From positions 3,534,001 to 3,598,000 of the forward strand of contig NZ_CP011253.3 in the NCBI RefSeq assembly GCF_000972785.3: 64,000 bases of DNA, written 5' to 3'. The position numbers were made by a program, and so were the translations under genes. The stretch's first letter is position 1. Every line of letters begins with the position of its first letter. Below, in pieces: positions 9,501 to 17,964 of the stretch. Under the pieces are notes generated by a model that was not told where the DNA came from, ran no database searches, and saw only the letters and a list, made by a program, of their open reading frames with translations. The DNA comes from Pandoraea oxalativorans (lineage in GTDB: Bacteria; Pseudomonadota; Gammaproteobacteria; Burkholderiales; Burkholderiaceae).

Positions 9501-11384
9501 ATCGCCCAGCGAGCGAACGTACGGGCCCGTCGGGTTGAGCTTCGGGTCGTAAGTCGTGCCGCTCCAGTAGAAGCTGTCTTCCCCCGGCGTATCGGCCAGG
9601 TACCAATGCGCGATGCCGAACGTGTTGGCCAGCACGCCATTGCGCCAATCGTTCATGAACGACGCGACCTGATCCATTTCGTAGTCGTAGTTCGCACGGA
9701 ACTCGCCACGGCCCCAATACTCGGCCGACCATGCCGGCTTGTTCGGGAACTGGTTCTTCACGCCCACTTCGCAACCCTGACGCGAACAGCTCAGAATGTC
9801 GCCGTTGACGTCCTTCGGCGTACGGTCGGCCTGCGCGCGCGTATTGACCGGGTCCCACTGACGGCCAATCGCGGCGAGCAGCGGCGCGAACGCCGTGTCC
9901 ATGATGCCGTTGTTCGCCTCCCACGCCAGCACGGACGGGTTGTTACGGTCGCGCACGATCATGTCGCGATGCAGCTCAAGCTTGAGCGCGTACTTGTCGA
10001 TCTTGTTCTGCGGACAGTCCGTCGTCGGTGCGGAGAGCTGATAGCAATCGTTAAAGCCGTTCTCCCCATCGCCGCTCGGTTGCACGACGAAAATCCCCAG
10101 CGCGTCGGCCGCGTTGAGGAATTCGGTGCTCGACGACGAGTGCCCCGGGCGATACAGATTGCCGCCCGCATCGGCGAGCAGGCGCAGATCGCGCCACTGC
10201 TGCTCCTCCGGCACGGCCGTGCCGAGACCCGGATAGTCGTAGCGGCCCGATGCGCCCCAGAGGTGTGTGGCGTAACCGTTGATGCTCGGGAAGTTGGCGT
10301 CCCAGGTGATCGTGCGGATACCCAACGGGCTTTCGGTCGCGTCGACCACCACACCGCCCACGCTGACCATGTGGAACACACGGTACATGTAAGGACGACC
10401 GCGCGGCACGTTGTTCGGGTACCAGAGCGTCGGGTGATCGACCGTCAGGTTCTGCCGCACGAGCGTCGGGTGGTAGCCCGGACCGGCATTCGGCGGCAGG
10501 ACCACGTCGTCCTTCGCCTGTTGCACGATCCGGCCCGTCGCGTCGACGATCTGCGTGGCGACCTGTGCGGTCTGCGCCGTGCCCGACTCGTTGAGCACGT
10601 TCGTCTCGATCTGGATGTTCGCCGAGGCGGCCGTGCCCGAACCGTCGACAGCCGGGCTGTCGATGCTCACGGTGGAGACGTGCGTCCCCCACGTCTGCAT
10701 GACGGGATAGTCATTCAGCGGGATGTGAACCGGATCAGTGATGTACAGGTACACGGGACGGAAAATGCCCGTGTCGCCCTGACCGAAGCGGAACGCGCCC
10801 GAGAAGTCCGGATCTTCGAACCAGTCGCCGTTGGCGGCAACGCGCACGGCGATCACGTTATCGGTCACGCCGTCGGCTTTCACCATATTGGTGATGTCGA
10901 TGGCGAACGGCAGGAAGCCCACCACGTGTGTGGCGTTCGGGCTACGCACGCTACTCCCCTTGACCGGTGTGCCGTTCACGTAGACCTGCGCCCCCATGTG
11001 CGCGCCTTCGAATTCCACGACGATCTTGCGACCGACGTAGGACTTGTCGAGCTTGAAGTGTTTGCGATACCAGCCGCGGCCATGCGGCACATCGCCGCCG
11101 CTCTGCGTGTTCGAGAACATGTTGTCCTCGTTCATCGAGTGCGGAATGCCGACGCTCTTCCAGCCGGAGTCGTCGAAACCGGCTTGCGAGACGCCGTCCG
11201 GTTCCGTGTCGCCGAGGAATTTCCAGGGCGTGGCCCCGAGGTTGATCTTTACGCGTCCCGACGCCGGGATGGGTAACGGCGTCGCTCCCGCGTTCGTCTG
11301 AGGCGTGGCTGTGCCCGCCATCAGGAACATCCACGCGAGCAACAGTCCCGTGCATGTCCACGCTAATGAGTGTCGTTTTCTCAT
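3573..11384 (-). CDS. giant secreted GH2-like / Ig-like / discoidin / GH64 beta-1,3-glucanase, 3' truncated by IS
   Basis: About 2,603 residues from the ATG at 11384; an upstream start at 11420 is possible and neither has a clear ribosome site. Order: signal peptide ([16 protein letters not shown]); GH2 sugar-binding, Ig and TIM-barrel regions (about 43-690) with probable nucleophile in [11 protein letters not shown] (about 553); a DUF4982-like part; three Ig-like domains; discoidin 1 (about 1160-1293); a Cys-containing DUF1566-like segment; two Ig; discoidin 2 (about 1620); one Ig; discoidins 3 and 4 (about 1874 and 2022, near-duplicates); one Ig; GH64 from about 2261. GH64 retains [10 protein letters not shown] and NNTQVDQFG, with Glu and Asp 16 residues apart, the spacing of the known catalytic pair. 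The GH2 acid/base motif, normally W-x-x-G-N-E, reads WEANNG and lacks that Glu. The IS replaces the last ~60 residues with 11 foreign ones. Likely a cell-surface or secreted glycan binder and hydrolase, activity now doubtful. Confidence 0.85.
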   Translation of the reverse strand: MRKRHSLAWTCTGLLLAWMFLMAGTATPQTNAGATPLPIPASGRVKINLGATPWKFLGDTEPDGVSQAGFDDSGWKSVGIPHSMNEDNMFSNTQSGGDVPHGRGWYRKHFKLDKSYVGRKIVVEFEGAHMGAQVYVNGTPVKGSSVRSPNATHVVGFLPFAIDITNMVKADGVTDNVIAVRVAANGDWFEDPDFSGAFRFGQGDTGIFRPVYLYITDPVHIPLNDYPVMQTWGTHVSTVSIDSPAVDGSGTAASANIQIETNVLNESGTAQTAQVATQIVDATGRIVQQAKDDVVLPPNAGPGYHPTLVRQNLTVDHPTLWYPNNVPRGRPYMYRVFHMVSVGGVVVDATESPLGIRTITWDANFPSINGYATHLWGASGRYDYPGLGTAVPEEQQWRDLRLLADAGGNLYRPGHSSSSTEFLNAADALGIFVVQPSGDGENGFNDCYQLSAPTTDCPQNKIDKYALKLELHRDMIVRDRNNPSVLAWEANNGIMDTAFAPLLAAIGRQWDPVNTRAQADRTPKDVNGDILSCSRQGCEVGVKNQFPNKPAWSAEYWGRGEFRANYDYEMDQVASFMNDWRNGVLANTFGIAHWYLADTPGEDSFYWSGTTYDPKLNPTGPYVRSLGDSMADGNRFPRLLYYAYQSAWTPFAIKPVVHLANTWNRKGPVRVNVFSNCPAVRLVVNGVVQGGDVKPNTLSTSTDNSLGTTTGLVGQAHWDDVQWAPGRVQALCVDGFGAQVMANGKPVIDERVTAGTPDHIVLSVVPEVIRPSGQSFQVTANGSDAVFVTAQVVDANGVVVPDATNLITFAVDNTAVANYRGGWNHIVTMDKPQGYHSPGDHELAAEGGLTRIAIRSTFQTGHVTVSATSPGLGSGSASYDVQPAVVVPVQAATSAPQIVVQPASQQVSVGQPAHFDVTVSGAAPMQFQWQRDHQDIPGATGSSLDTAAATGDDNGHVFGVRVRNGVGTITSNDAVLSVIPALAVSIDTPPVAQTVFVGQTATFSVAVKGSPVIEYQWFRNDVAIDGAKSATYTTPVTTADDDGALFKVTVKNPLAQVTSTPVTLKVNAATVPTITTPPANTVAMLNESATFTVVADGSKPLHYQWNGPSGTVGSDAPAFTIDAVTPKDLGRYTVTVSNASGKSVTSDPATLSQAAPGVNLAQGRYAFASSYQDPQGMPAGNVTDGNVSTRWSSDQKDGNNASITVDLGAPMPVNRMILRWENAYASSYRIEVSNDNVQYTKAYESPAGFAGGVDDFTFPTVTARYVRVVGQTRATAYGYSLYEIEVYNVPNCNDGVLFTNERYTVLNPGEAQDKSSTLVWNRKQYATTDPNHQFTQLAAADYCAAQGKRLPTREEALSIAANNSAVCAFPEKWTTWTSTLLATDSRQAYLITSAGEDRQGLVDNAPGWVLCVAGTAQVTPPTVTVQPGDVSVTQGKSAHFSLGINGSAPLTFKWYRVAKAEETSDTLLYTSSTPVYDTPAVKLEDSGTQYYVVVSNAANSVTSQKFKLTVTPPQQDPGNGNNPQVPPPVIVTPPVSQSAAIGKTATFTVSATGNGTLSYQWYRDGAQIAGAGAASYTTPAVKLEDNGAQFTVLVSAGGASKLSDGAALNVVDGVPSNDTNLALGKTVTSTPVENPGFGAAIHVNDGDIATRWSSLFVDNPDADRASITIDLGKSQAVNLVRLKWETAYGKQYLIQVSDTGNDGDWKTVYTQNTGRGGTENLSFQTVAARYVRMQGVKRQTQYGFSLFEFEVYGPKLSFDQQPQPQSVQVGQSAHFTVSVIGASNLSYTWFRNGQQVAVTASPSYDTPATTMDDNGAQYGVVADDGNSNITSTPALLTVTPAPTGGNNGNGNTGNPPQGGNGGSGGDGNNGATPVNLALGKLALASGVENPQGTPASNALDGNVDSRWSSDFNDNAWFAVDLGAPTQISEVQLRWERAYGAAYEIQVSDDGNTWRKVGGQSAGQGGTEQVSFAPVTTRFVRMTGIQRSSPYGYSLYEFEVYGPAGGTVPVTNPATDNSGNSSNGNLAKGKPAFASGAESDGTPARFAVDGNPATRWSSDFNDNAWLAVDLGTSVPVSKVVLNWERAYGAAYEIQVSNDNRNWTRVASQPNGQGGVETVTFATTSARYVRMAGIKRSSQYGYSLFEFEVYGPTDGSTPPPPPLPVISGQPTSVTVQQGQPAHFAVALANPDGMTYQWRRGGTPIPGANASTYDTQPTTAADNGATFTVDVSNSAGNTVTSSAATLTVTPPPVTGNPPDDGTIPNYPIYPNQLGVELRNNTNGAYTDDQIFVAVIAHDPAKDGQFVYVKPDGTTVLMSDADNDGPGHLTKNGQNYANYFFTLAQAKQLKFPKLFGARAYVGLGSPLYIKVNRDVNGQVGFAGPDVRNPTDPNINVYFDWYEFTYGDNGLWLNNTQVDQFGFPLTEDVYGSNRTTHVRSGITESRASIFAAYQKEVPSAFLPANPSQYRIMAPSKGGFDEGQPNGKYFDAYIDSMWEYYRTHSLTLLMWGNARKFVGQTVGDQLVFTEVDQGNGAFVGGKYYVNHPNTQDMLEAKGPLASGNATELAIEAQVAAALNRHIMEDDTQWAAPSSVERPHETPDTATHLQ

Positions 11385-11938
11385 TTCGTCATTGTGGTTC
11401 CGATTGAACCTGTGCAACATTCGCGCCGCGTATCCGGAAGGACTTCGGGATGACTTTGCGAAATGCCGACGGTTAGATTGAACTCCGAACGAGTTTCCGT
11501 GGTCTGACCCACTTCGGGCGCAATACTAAGTTGGCTTTGTTCCGCGTAATTTTCACGAGTGTCTTTAGCCGTTTTCATTTGAACGACCTCGTGCAACGCG
11601 CAAGCACCGTGCCCCAAAAGCGGGAAAATCCGGCGACCGCAGCGCTGACAAGGCGCGTCTGCCTGCGGCGCGACAATCCTCAAATTCGCGCTGTAGGACA
11701 AACCACCCGCGCCCCGGTAAATGCGCGTGGACATTCGGATTCCTGTCTTCTTCGCGTGCGTCGGCACTGAATTTTTTGCAATTCGCTGCTGAGCGATTCG
11801 CACCTTCCCGCCCCTTTGCAATTCGTCGATGATGCGTGCGACCGCAGGCTTTGCGGCTCGGACTTGCACGCCTGTCGCCTTCCCTGGAGGTGCATCGGCC
11901 GACAGTTCGATGACTCATTCACTACGAGCCAACGCGTC
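11385..11938. other. intergenic region between the giant enzyme and the secretion operon
   Basis: This divergent 554-base region must hold promoters for both the giant enzyme (leftward) and the secretion operon (rightward). An 11-base direct repeat, TTTGCAATTCG, is present at 11775-11785 and 11815-11825, 40 bases apart, which could be a regulator site. The open frames crossing it (for example 11381-11869 on the minus strand) resemble no family and have no good start. I see no RNA gene. Confidence 0.5.
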
Positions 11939-12397
11939 ATGAAACTTCGCCTGCCCGCCCGTCGCCGCTCCTCCGTCGCCCGCTTTCGTCGCGCGCAGCG
12001 GGGCTTCACGTTGCTCGAACTGCTCGTGGTCGTGGTGATCATCGGTCTGCTCGCCGCTTACGTCGGGCCGAAGTACTTCGCGCAATTGCGCAAATCCGAA
12101 GTCACGGTCGCGAAGGCGCAGATCGACGCGTTCACCAAGTCGCTCGACGCGTATCGCCTTGACGTCGGCCGCTACCCCACCACCGCCGAAGGCCTCAATG
12201 CGCTGATGGTTGCGCCGACCTCCGCTGGGCAGGCGTGGAACGGTCCGTATCTTCAGAAGGCCATTCCGCTCGACCCGTGGGGGCACGCGTACCAGTACCA
12301 CTCGCCCGGCGCGAAGGGCGAGTACGAAGTGATCTCGTACGGCCGCGACGGGCAGCCAGGCGGCACGGGCGACGACGCCGACATCGCGTCGCAGTAA
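11939..12397 (+). CDS. gspG: major pseudopilin GspG
   Basis: The product is 152 residues. It has a short basic leader and a class III signal sequence: cleavage after RRAQRG, then FTLLELLVVVVIIGLLAAYV with Glu at mature position 5. The GspG core follows, with AKAQIDAFTKSLDAYRLDVG, YPTTAEGLNALM, LDPWGHAYQYHSPG and SYGRDGQPGGTGDDADI, the calcium-loop region near the C-terminus. It would polymerise into the periplasmic pseudopilus that pushes substrates through the secretin. It is the first gene of an 11 to 12-gene operon with overlapping starts. The prepilin peptidase that must process it is not encoded in this window. Confidence 0.93.
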   Translation: MKLRLPARRRSSVARFRRAQRGFTLLELLVVVVIIGLLAAYVGPKYFAQLRKSEVTVAKAQIDAFTKSLDAYRLDVGRYPTTAEGLNALMVAPTSAGQAWNGPYLQKAIPLDPWGHAYQYHSPGAKGEYEVISYGRDGQPGGTGDDADIASQ

Positions 12398-12423
12398 CCC
12401 GACATCGCAACACCGACGCACGC

Positions 12424-13644
12424 ATGCACTTCGACGTTCGCACGATCGGCCCGCAGGGCACGATCGAGACGCTCCGCATCGAGGCCGACAGCCCCGAGGA
12501 CGCGCGTCGCCGTGCGCAGCACGACGGCCGCTTCGTGAGCGAAGTTCGCACCGTACGCGTGGCATCCCTGCTGCCGCAACGCTTCGGCCTGGGCGGCGGC
12601 AAAGCCCTCGGTGGCGCGAAGCAACTCTCACTGGTGCTCTTCAGTCAGGAATTGCTCGCGCTCATCAACGCCGGACTCGGCGTCGTAGAGTCGTTGCAGG
12701 CCCTGCACGAGAAGGAGGGCAACCCGGGCATTCGCGAATGTCTGCACCGTCTTCTCGAAAGCCTCTCATCGGGCAAACGCTTTTCTGCCGCGCTCGCCGA
12801 ACAGCCGCGCCTCTTCCCGCCGCTTTACGTCGGCATCGTGCAGGCCGCCGAAGGGACGAGCGACCTGCCCCGCTCTCTCTCGCGTTACGTCGACTATCAG
12901 CAACGCGTGGACAGCGTGCGCAACAAGGTTGTGAGCGCCGCCATCTATCCGTGCATTCTCATGTCGGTCGGCGCGGCGGTGAGTTTCTTCCTGATGATGT
13001 ACGTGGTGCCGCGCTTCGCCGAGGTGTATCAGGGCGCGGGCCGTCAACTGCCCTTCGCCTCGCAACTGATGCTCGACTTCGGGCAACGCGTGAGTGCCCA
13101 CACCACGTTCTTCCTTGCGGCGCAAGGCGCGATCGTGTTCGCCCTCGTCGCGCTGTGGCGACGCTTGCAGCGCCGGGGCGGTGTCGTGCTGTTGCTCTCG
13201 CGCATTCCGGTGTTGCGCGAGCGTGTTCGCATCTACGAACTCGCGCGCGTCTATCTGACGCTCGGCATGCTGCTCGAAGGGGGCATCACGATCCCGCGGG
13301 CGCTCGCGACCGTCCAGCCGATGGCCTCGGTCAATCTGCGTGCGGCGCTCGGCGTTGCGTCGGCGAGTGTCGAGGCAGGCACGCCGCTGTCGAGCGCTTT
13401 TGAAACCGCCGGGCTGACGACGCCCATCTCCCTGCGCATGCTGCGTGTCGGCGAGCGCACCGGCGAAATGGGACCGATGCTCACACAGTCGGCGGCGTTC
13501 TACGACGGTGAAATCGACCGCTGGATCGATCGCTTCACACGCGCGTTCGAGCCTGTGCTCATGGCCGCCATCGGCCTTGTCGTCGGGGCCATCGTGATTT
13601 TGCTGTACATGCCGATCTTCGATCTGGCGGGAGACCTCTCATGA
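12424..13644 (+). CDS. gspF: inner-membrane platform protein GspF
   Basis: The product is 406 residues from the ATG at 12424. It has the two GspF/PilC repeats: VLFSQELLALINAGLGVVES and IYELARVYLTLGMLLEGGIT, each followed by the conserved GERTGEM- or AAEGTSDLP-type loops. Three membrane segments are visible (around AAVSFFLMMYVVPRF, FFLAAQGAIVFALVAL and LMAAIGLVVGAIVILLYMPIF). It forms the inner-membrane base on which the ATPase acts to extract pseudopilin subunits. Its stop overlaps the gspE start (ATGA), so the two are translationally coupled. Confidence 0.92.
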   Translation: MHFDVRTIGPQGTIETLRIEADSPEDARRRAQHDGRFVSEVRTVRVASLLPQRFGLGGGKALGGAKQLSLVLFSQELLALINAGLGVVESLQALHEKEGNPGIRECLHRLLESLSSGKRFSAALAEQPRLFPPLYVGIVQAAEGTSDLPRSLSRYVDYQQRVDSVRNKVVSAAIYPCILMSVGAAVSFFLMMYVVPRFAEVYQGAGRQLPFASQLMLDFGQRVSAHTTFFLAAQGAIVFALVALWRRLQRRGGVVLLLSRIPVLRERVRIYELARVYLTLGMLLEGGITIPRALATVQPMASVNLRAALGVASASVEAGTPLSSAFETAGLTTPISLRMLRVGERTGEMGPMLTQSAAFYDGEIDRWIDRFTRAFEPVLMAAIGLVVGAIVILLYMPIFDLAGDLS

Positions 13645-15350
13645 GCCAGCATGACCTCTGCCCCGCAGACACGCTCATCGATGCCGCGCTGCTCGCCCGC
13701 GCACGTGAGCGTCAGGGCAACGGGCAGGCCAATCGCGATCTCGTGAGTGCGCTGCACTCGCTCACGGGCGGCGACTTACGCGACGTCGTTCTCGCCCTTG
13801 GCGCGCAACTGGGCTTGCCGGTGATGGATCTGAACACAATGCTCGTCGCGCGGCCCGCATTCGACGTCGTTTCGCTCTCGCAATCGTTGCAGCGCCATTG
13901 CGCCCTGCTCCACGGTGTCGACGATGCCCTCGTGGGCGTGGTGAGCGATCCCTTCGATCTCGATCTGCGCATCTGGCTGGGCGCGCGCGCCAACACGTCG
14001 ACACCGCTGCCGTTCGCGCTGGCGTTGCACGACGACCTACGGGCCTACCTCGCAAAACAGGAAGAGACGGCGCGCGCCATCGATCACGTCGTGTCGGGCG
14101 ATGCCGGCGGCGCAGGCACCGACCGCACATCGACGCGGCTGTCGTTTGCCAGCGTGGCCGAAGGGGCGAGTCCCGCCGTCAAGCTCGTCAACTCGACGCT
14201 GTACGACGCCCTCAAGGCCGGTGCCTCGGACATCCACCTTGAGAGCACCGCGACGGGACTGGCGATCAAATATCGTGTCGACGGTGTGCTCGATCACGCT
14301 GCATCGGCACGCGGCACCGATCTGGCCGAACAGGCGATTTCGCGCCTGAAGGTGCTCGCGGAACTCGACATTGCCGAGCGACGCATTCCGCAGGATGGCA
14401 GTTTTCGCGTGGAAGCCGCCGGTCGCGACATCGATCTGCGCGTCTCGATCATGCCGAGCATTCATGGCGAAGATGCCGTGATCCGTATTCTCGACAAGCG
14501 CGCCATGATCGAAGCCTACGGCGCGCTCACGCTCGAAGCCCTCGGCTTCGACCCGGCCTCGCTCGTCAGCCTGCGTGCGCTGGCCCGCGAAGCGTACGGC
14601 ATGCTGCTCGTGACCGGCCCGACCGGTTCGGGCAAGACGACCACGCTCTACGCAGCGCTCACCGAAATCCATGACGGCCGCGAGAAGATCGTCACCATCG
14701 AAGACCCGGTGGAATACCAACTGCCGGGCATCTTGCAAATTCCGGTGAACGAGAAGAAGGGTCTGACGTTCGCCAAGGGGCTGCGCTCGATTTTGCGTCA
14801 CGACCCCGACAAGATCATGGTCGGGGAAATCCGCGACCGGGAGACAGCCGAGATCGCCGTGCAATCGGCGCTGACCGGCCACCTCGTGCTCACGACCGTC
14901 CACGCGAACAATGTGTTCGACGTCTTCGGGCGCTTCAACCACATGGGGATCGACCCTTACGCGTTCGTCTCGGCGCTCAATGGCATCTGGGCGCAACGGC
15001 TCATGCGCGTGAATTGCCCGCACTGCCGGGAAGCGGCTCCCCCGCCGGGCGACGCCGAACTCGCCAGCGTCGGTCTGACGCGCGCCGATGTCACCGACTT
15101 CCGCTTCATGCGCGGCAAGGGGTGTTCGCATTGCCGGGGGGTGGGCTACAAGGGACGCCGTTCGATTGCCGAGATTCTGATGCTCAACGACGAGCTTCGC
15201 GAACTGGTGGTAGACAAGCGTCCGATTCGCCAGATCAAGGCCACCGCGCACGCAAACGGCACGCGAAGCCTGCGCCATGCCGCGCTGATGCTTGTGCGCG
15301 CGGGCGACAGCACCCTTGAGGAAGTCCGACGGGTGACGACGAATGCGTGA
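13641..15350 (+). CDS. gspE: secretion ATPase GspE
   Basis: The product is 569 residues. The N-terminal ~160 residues form a divergent N1E/MshEN-like domain. The ATPase core has Walker A GPTGSGKTTTLYAAL (about residue 327), an Asp box in VTIEDPVEYQLPG, the Walker B region LRHDPDKIMVGEIRD, and a His box in TGHLVLTTVHANN. Two CxxC pairs (CPHC and CSHC, about 40 residues apart) form the zinc-binding element typical of GspE/PilB. It powers pseudopilus assembly from the cytoplasm. It overlaps gspF upstream and the PilM-like gene downstream by 8 bases. Confidence 0.94.
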   Translation: MSQHDLCPADTLIDAALLARARERQGNGQANRDLVSALHSLTGGDLRDVVLALGAQLGLPVMDLNTMLVARPAFDVVSLSQSLQRHCALLHGVDDALVGVVSDPFDLDLRIWLGARANTSTPLPFALALHDDLRAYLAKQEETARAIDHVVSGDAGGAGTDRTSTRLSFASVAEGASPAVKLVNSTLYDALKAGASDIHLESTATGLAIKYRVDGVLDHAASARGTDLAEQAISRLKVLAELDIAERRIPQDGSFRVEAAGRDIDLRVSIMPSIHGEDAVIRILDKRAMIEAYGALTLEALGFDPASLVSLRALAREAYGMLLVTGPTGSGKTTTLYAALTEIHDGREKIVTIEDPVEYQLPGILQIPVNEKKGLTFAKGLRSILRHDPDKIMVGEIRDRETAEIAVQSALTGHLVLTTVHANNVFDVFGRFNHMGIDPYAFVSALNGIWAQRLMRVNCPHCREAAPPPGDAELASVGLTRADVTDFRFMRGKGCSHCRGVGYKGRRSIAEILMLNDELRELVVDKRPIRQIKATAHANGTRSLRHAALMLVRAGDSTLEEVRRVTTNA

Positions 15351-16179
15351 GTGGCTTGAGTGGCGCGCGCCATCGCTGCATCTGGGCGTCTCGCGGAGCG
15401 CGGTGAGCCTCGTATTGCACGAACGGAAGACGCGGACGTGGCGTGTGCTGGGTACGACGTCGCTTTCGCAGCAAACGGGCGACGCCTTCGTGCCCACGCT
15501 GCACGACGCTGTGCAAGCATTGCTACTCACGCATGCACCGCATCGCGCCACGCTCGACATCGTGATCGACGACCGCCTCGCACGCCTGTGGATGACCACG
15601 CCCCCCAACGGCGCGACGCGACTTTCCGACATCGAGGGCGCGGCCACAATGCGCTTCGCCCATCTTTTCGGCGAAATGCCGGAGCACTGGCAGATCGCCG
15701 GGGACTGGCAGGTGACGCATCCGTTTTGCACCGCCGCCCTGCCGCGCGCGCTCGTCGACACGTTGACGGTGACCGCACGCGCTTGCCATATCCCCGTCGT
15801 GGGCATCGCCCCGCAATTCGTGCGCGCGTGGAACCGGTGGCAACGGCAGTGCCGCATCCCCGGCTGGTTCGCCGCGATGCATGACGGTCTGCTACGCCTC
15901 GGCATCACTCTGGGCACGCCCATGCGCCTGCATGCGATGTACGACGTGCCGATGCCGCCCGATCCCGACGTCTACTGGCTGGAGCAAACGCTTTCGCGCG
16001 CGGCGATGCTGACCGGGGCGGCGGCGCCGACAACGCTGCATCTGTGCGGCACCGTGCCGAACGAAGGTCGCGTCACGCTCGCGGCACTGAACCTTCATGC
16101 ACTGGCCGCCAGCGTCGACCTTGCCGTGTACGACTGGCAGCCTTCCGAACTTCTGGCGACCGGAGGTGCGCTGGTATGA
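15343..16179 (+). CDS. PilM/GspL-like cytoplasmic assembly protein (tentative)
   Basis: The product is 278 residues with no membrane segment. I do not see a clean family motif. Its position between the ATPase and a short PilN-like membrane protein matches the place of PilM or of the GspL cytoplasmic (actin-like) domain, here split as in type IV pilus and MSHA operons. Faint support comes from the N-terminus, whose strand pattern (HLGVSRSAVSLVLHE) suits a PilM-type fold. It would link the ATPase to the inner-membrane complex. Overlaps at both ends (8 bases with gspE, ATGA with the next gene) place it firmly in the operon. Confidence 0.55.
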   Translation: MREWLEWRAPSLHLGVSRSAVSLVLHERKTRTWRVLGTTSLSQQTGDAFVPTLHDAVQALLLTHAPHRATLDIVIDDRLARLWMTTPPNGATRLSDIEGAATMRFAHLFGEMPEHWQIAGDWQVTHPFCTAALPRALVDTLTVTARACHIPVVGIAPQFVRAWNRWQRQCRIPGWFAAMHDGLLRLGITLGTPMRLHAMYDVPMPPDPDVYWLEQTLSRAAMLTGAAAPTTLHLCGTVPNEGRVTLAALNLHALAASVDLAVYDWQPSELLATGGALV

Positions 16180-16721
16180 CACGCATCGCCATCGATTTCG
16201 CGCCGCGTAGTTGGCGACGCACGCTCGGGCCATTGTCGCCGGTCTGGTGCGCCGTGCTTGCGCTGACCGTCGTCATCGCCATCGCCGCTTCAGTGTTCGG
16301 CTACCGTGTGTACGCCCGGGATCAGGCACGGCAGGCGCTGGCGGATCGGATTGCGCAGCGTGAGGCGGCGCACGTACGCGCGAATCCGCCCGTCGCCCCC
16401 ATCGCCGTACCGGCGCTGCAAGCGAACGCGATCAACGCCATCGCCCGGACGCTGAATCTGCCGTGGCGCAGGCTGCGCGACACGCTCGACAACGCCGCCA
16501 TGCCGAACGTCGCGCTGCTGTCGCTCGCCCCCGATCTGAACCGTCACTCGGTGCGTATCACGGCGGAGACGACGAATCCGGACGACATGATCGTCTACCT
16601 GCGGGTGCTGCGCGAGCAGCCCTTCTTTGTCGATGTGCAGTTGACGCATCACGAGATCAACGATCAGGACATCAACCGCCCCATCCGCTTTCAACTGGAG
16701 GCCGCATGGGCCTCGCGTTGA
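16176..16721 (+). CDS. PilN-like inner-membrane assembly protein
   Basis: The product is 181 residues from the ATG at 16176, which overlaps the preceding stop (ATGA). A basic cytoplasmic start (IDFAPRSWRR) is followed by one membrane helix (VWCAVLALTVVIAIAASVFG) and a periplasmic domain. This domain includes the ferredoxin-like pattern LLSLAPDLNRHSVRITAETT followed by MIVYLRVLREQPFFVDVQLT, as in PilN and the GspL C-terminus. It would form the periplasm-spanning inner-membrane complex with the next two proteins. Confidence 0.7.
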   Translation: MTRIAIDFAPRSWRRTLGPLSPVWCAVLALTVVIAIAASVFGYRVYARDQARQALADRIAQREAAHVRANPPVAPIAVPALQANAINAIARTLNLPWRRLRDTLDNAAMPNVALLSLAPDLNRHSVRITAETTNPDDMIVYLRVLREQPFFVDVQLTHHEINDQDINRPIRFQLEAAWASR

Positions 16722-17296
16722 AAATCCGTCGACCCGGGATGCCGATTGCGCCGCTGCTGAGCGCACGGCTCGCCGTCGCTCGTCTGGGCGCAGCGCGCAC
16801 CGCGGTGCTGGCGCTGCTGCTGGTCGCACTCTTGGCGCTTGGCGCGTTTGGTGTGTCGTTCTTGCGCGACGATACGTCGTCGGCCAAGACGGTACTGGCC
16901 GCCGTCTCGGGTAAGCGTCGTGCGCCCGCCAACGCGGCGGACCCGGTCGACACGCACCTGCTGGCGTTCTTTGCGACGCTCGGCAACCGTAGGCAGAACG
17001 ATCTGCACATCAAGCTGCTGTTCGACCTGGCGAAGCAAAACGGCCTGACGCTCCGGCAAGGCGAGTACCAGTACGGCTATGACAACGCCGCGCGCGTCGC
17101 AACGTGTCAGGTCGTGCTGCCGCTCAAGGGCAACTACGATGCGATCTGGCACTTCGTGCTGGAAGTGCTCAGGACGCTGCCGTTCGCCGCCTTGCAGGAC
17201 ATCGATTTCAAGCGCGACGCCATCGGCGACGCGGCGGTGAGCGCGCAAGTCCGCTTCACGCTTTATCTCCGGGACATCCCGGCGCGCGCACCATGA
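16706..17296 (+). CDS. PilO/GspM-like inner-membrane assembly protein
   Basis: The product is 196 residues from the ATG at 16706, inside the end of the previous gene (16-base overlap). A basic N-terminus is followed by one membrane helix (AVLALLLVALLALGAFGVSF). The periplasmic part contains LLFDLAKQNGLTLRQGEYQY and VLPLKGNYDAIWHFVLEVLR, a pattern I associate with PilO/GspM ferredoxin-like domains. It would pair with the PilN-like protein. The four-base overlap (ATGA) to the next gene supports co-translation. Confidence 0.65.
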   Translation: MGLALKIRRPGMPIAPLLSARLAVARLGAARTAVLALLLVALLALGAFGVSFLRDDTSSAKTVLAAVSGKRRAPANAADPVDTHLLAFFATLGNRRQNDLHIKLLFDLAKQNGLTLRQGEYQYGYDNAARVATCQVVLPLKGNYDAIWHFVLEVLRTLPFAALQDIDFKRDAIGDAAVSAQVRFTLYLRDIPARAP

Positions 17297-17964
17297 CGCG
17301 GCGTCGCCCGCTGCTCTGGGGATCGCTCGCCGCGAGCATTGCGGCCGCGCTCGCGGATCCTTCTTCGTTACCCTTTTTCCCGCCGTCGGCGTCCACCCCG
17401 CCGGTGGCCGCCCCCGTCACGCATGCGCGCAGGTCTGTGTCATCGACGGCGAATCAGGCGACGGCGCCGGTCGCATCCGGCGCATCCGCTGCAGCGGTCG
17501 AGTCCCCGGCCCCCGGCGACGACACCCTCGCGGCGGAACGTCGCGAGTTGCTCCGGCAAGTCCGCGCGTTCGTGTCGGGCAGCGGGCCGAGCGTCGGTGC
17601 GTCGTCCATCGTCGCGCCGGTGCCACGCGAGATGCTGGCCGACGCAGGTGGCCCGCCTGCGCCGCAGCGGCTGTTCGTCAGTCAGAACTGGGGGCCGCCC
17701 CCGCCCGCACCGTCGTCCGCGCCGATTCCTACCGCGCCCCTGCCACCGACAGCGCCGCCATTGCCGTTCACGTATCTCGGCAAGGCGCTCGCCGCCGGTG
17801 CGTGGGAGGTCTATCTGGCGCGTGGCGAGAAGACCTTCATCGTGCATGAGAACTCGGTCGTCGACGACGTGTATCGCGTCGCGTCGATCAAGCCGCCGCG
17901 CCTGTCGCTCATCTACATCCCCATGAACCAGCAGCAAGAGTTGGATATCGGAGGCACGCAGTGA
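17293..17964 (+). CDS. PilP/GspC-like periplasmic linker protein
   Basis: The product is 223 residues. It has an N-terminal hydrophobic stretch, then a long Pro/Ala/Ser-rich linker (about residues 35-155). A compact C-terminal domain follows (FTYLGKALAAGAWEVYLARG, then EKTFIVHENSVVDDVYRV), which looks like the HR/PilP beta-sandwich that touches the secretin. The family call rests on this layout and on the position directly upstream of the secretin gene. Low sequence complexity in the linker makes it a poor search target. The stop overlaps the GTG start of the secretin gene. Confidence 0.55.
   Translation: MTRRRPLLWGSLAASIAAALADPSSLPFFPPSASTPPVAAPVTHARRSVSSTANQATAPVASGASAAAVESPAPGDDTLAAERRELLRQVRAFVSGSGPSVGASSIVAPVPREMLADAGGPPAPQRLFVSQNWGPPPPAPSSAPIPTAPLPPTAPPLPFTYLGKALAAGAWEVYLARGEKTFIVHENSVVDDVYRVASIKPPRLSLIYIPMNQQQELDIGGTQ

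Noticed and set aside
3582..11276. A 2,564-codon open frame on the plus strand, antisense to the giant enzyme
   Set aside because: It mirrors the GC3-rich codons of the minus-strand gene. Its translation is rich in Arg, His and Val without domains, while the minus strand shows clear GH2, discoidin, Ig and GH64 motifs.
11381..11869. Minus-strand frame of 162 codons upstream of the giant enzyme
   Set aside because: No ribosome site, no family motif, and it overlaps the start of the large gene. The region is better explained as a divergent promoter region.
14037..15923. Long minus-strand frame over gspE and the PilM-like gene
   Set aside because: The plus strand encodes an unmistakable secretion ATPase with Walker motifs; the antisense frame has no recognisable features and is a composition shadow.
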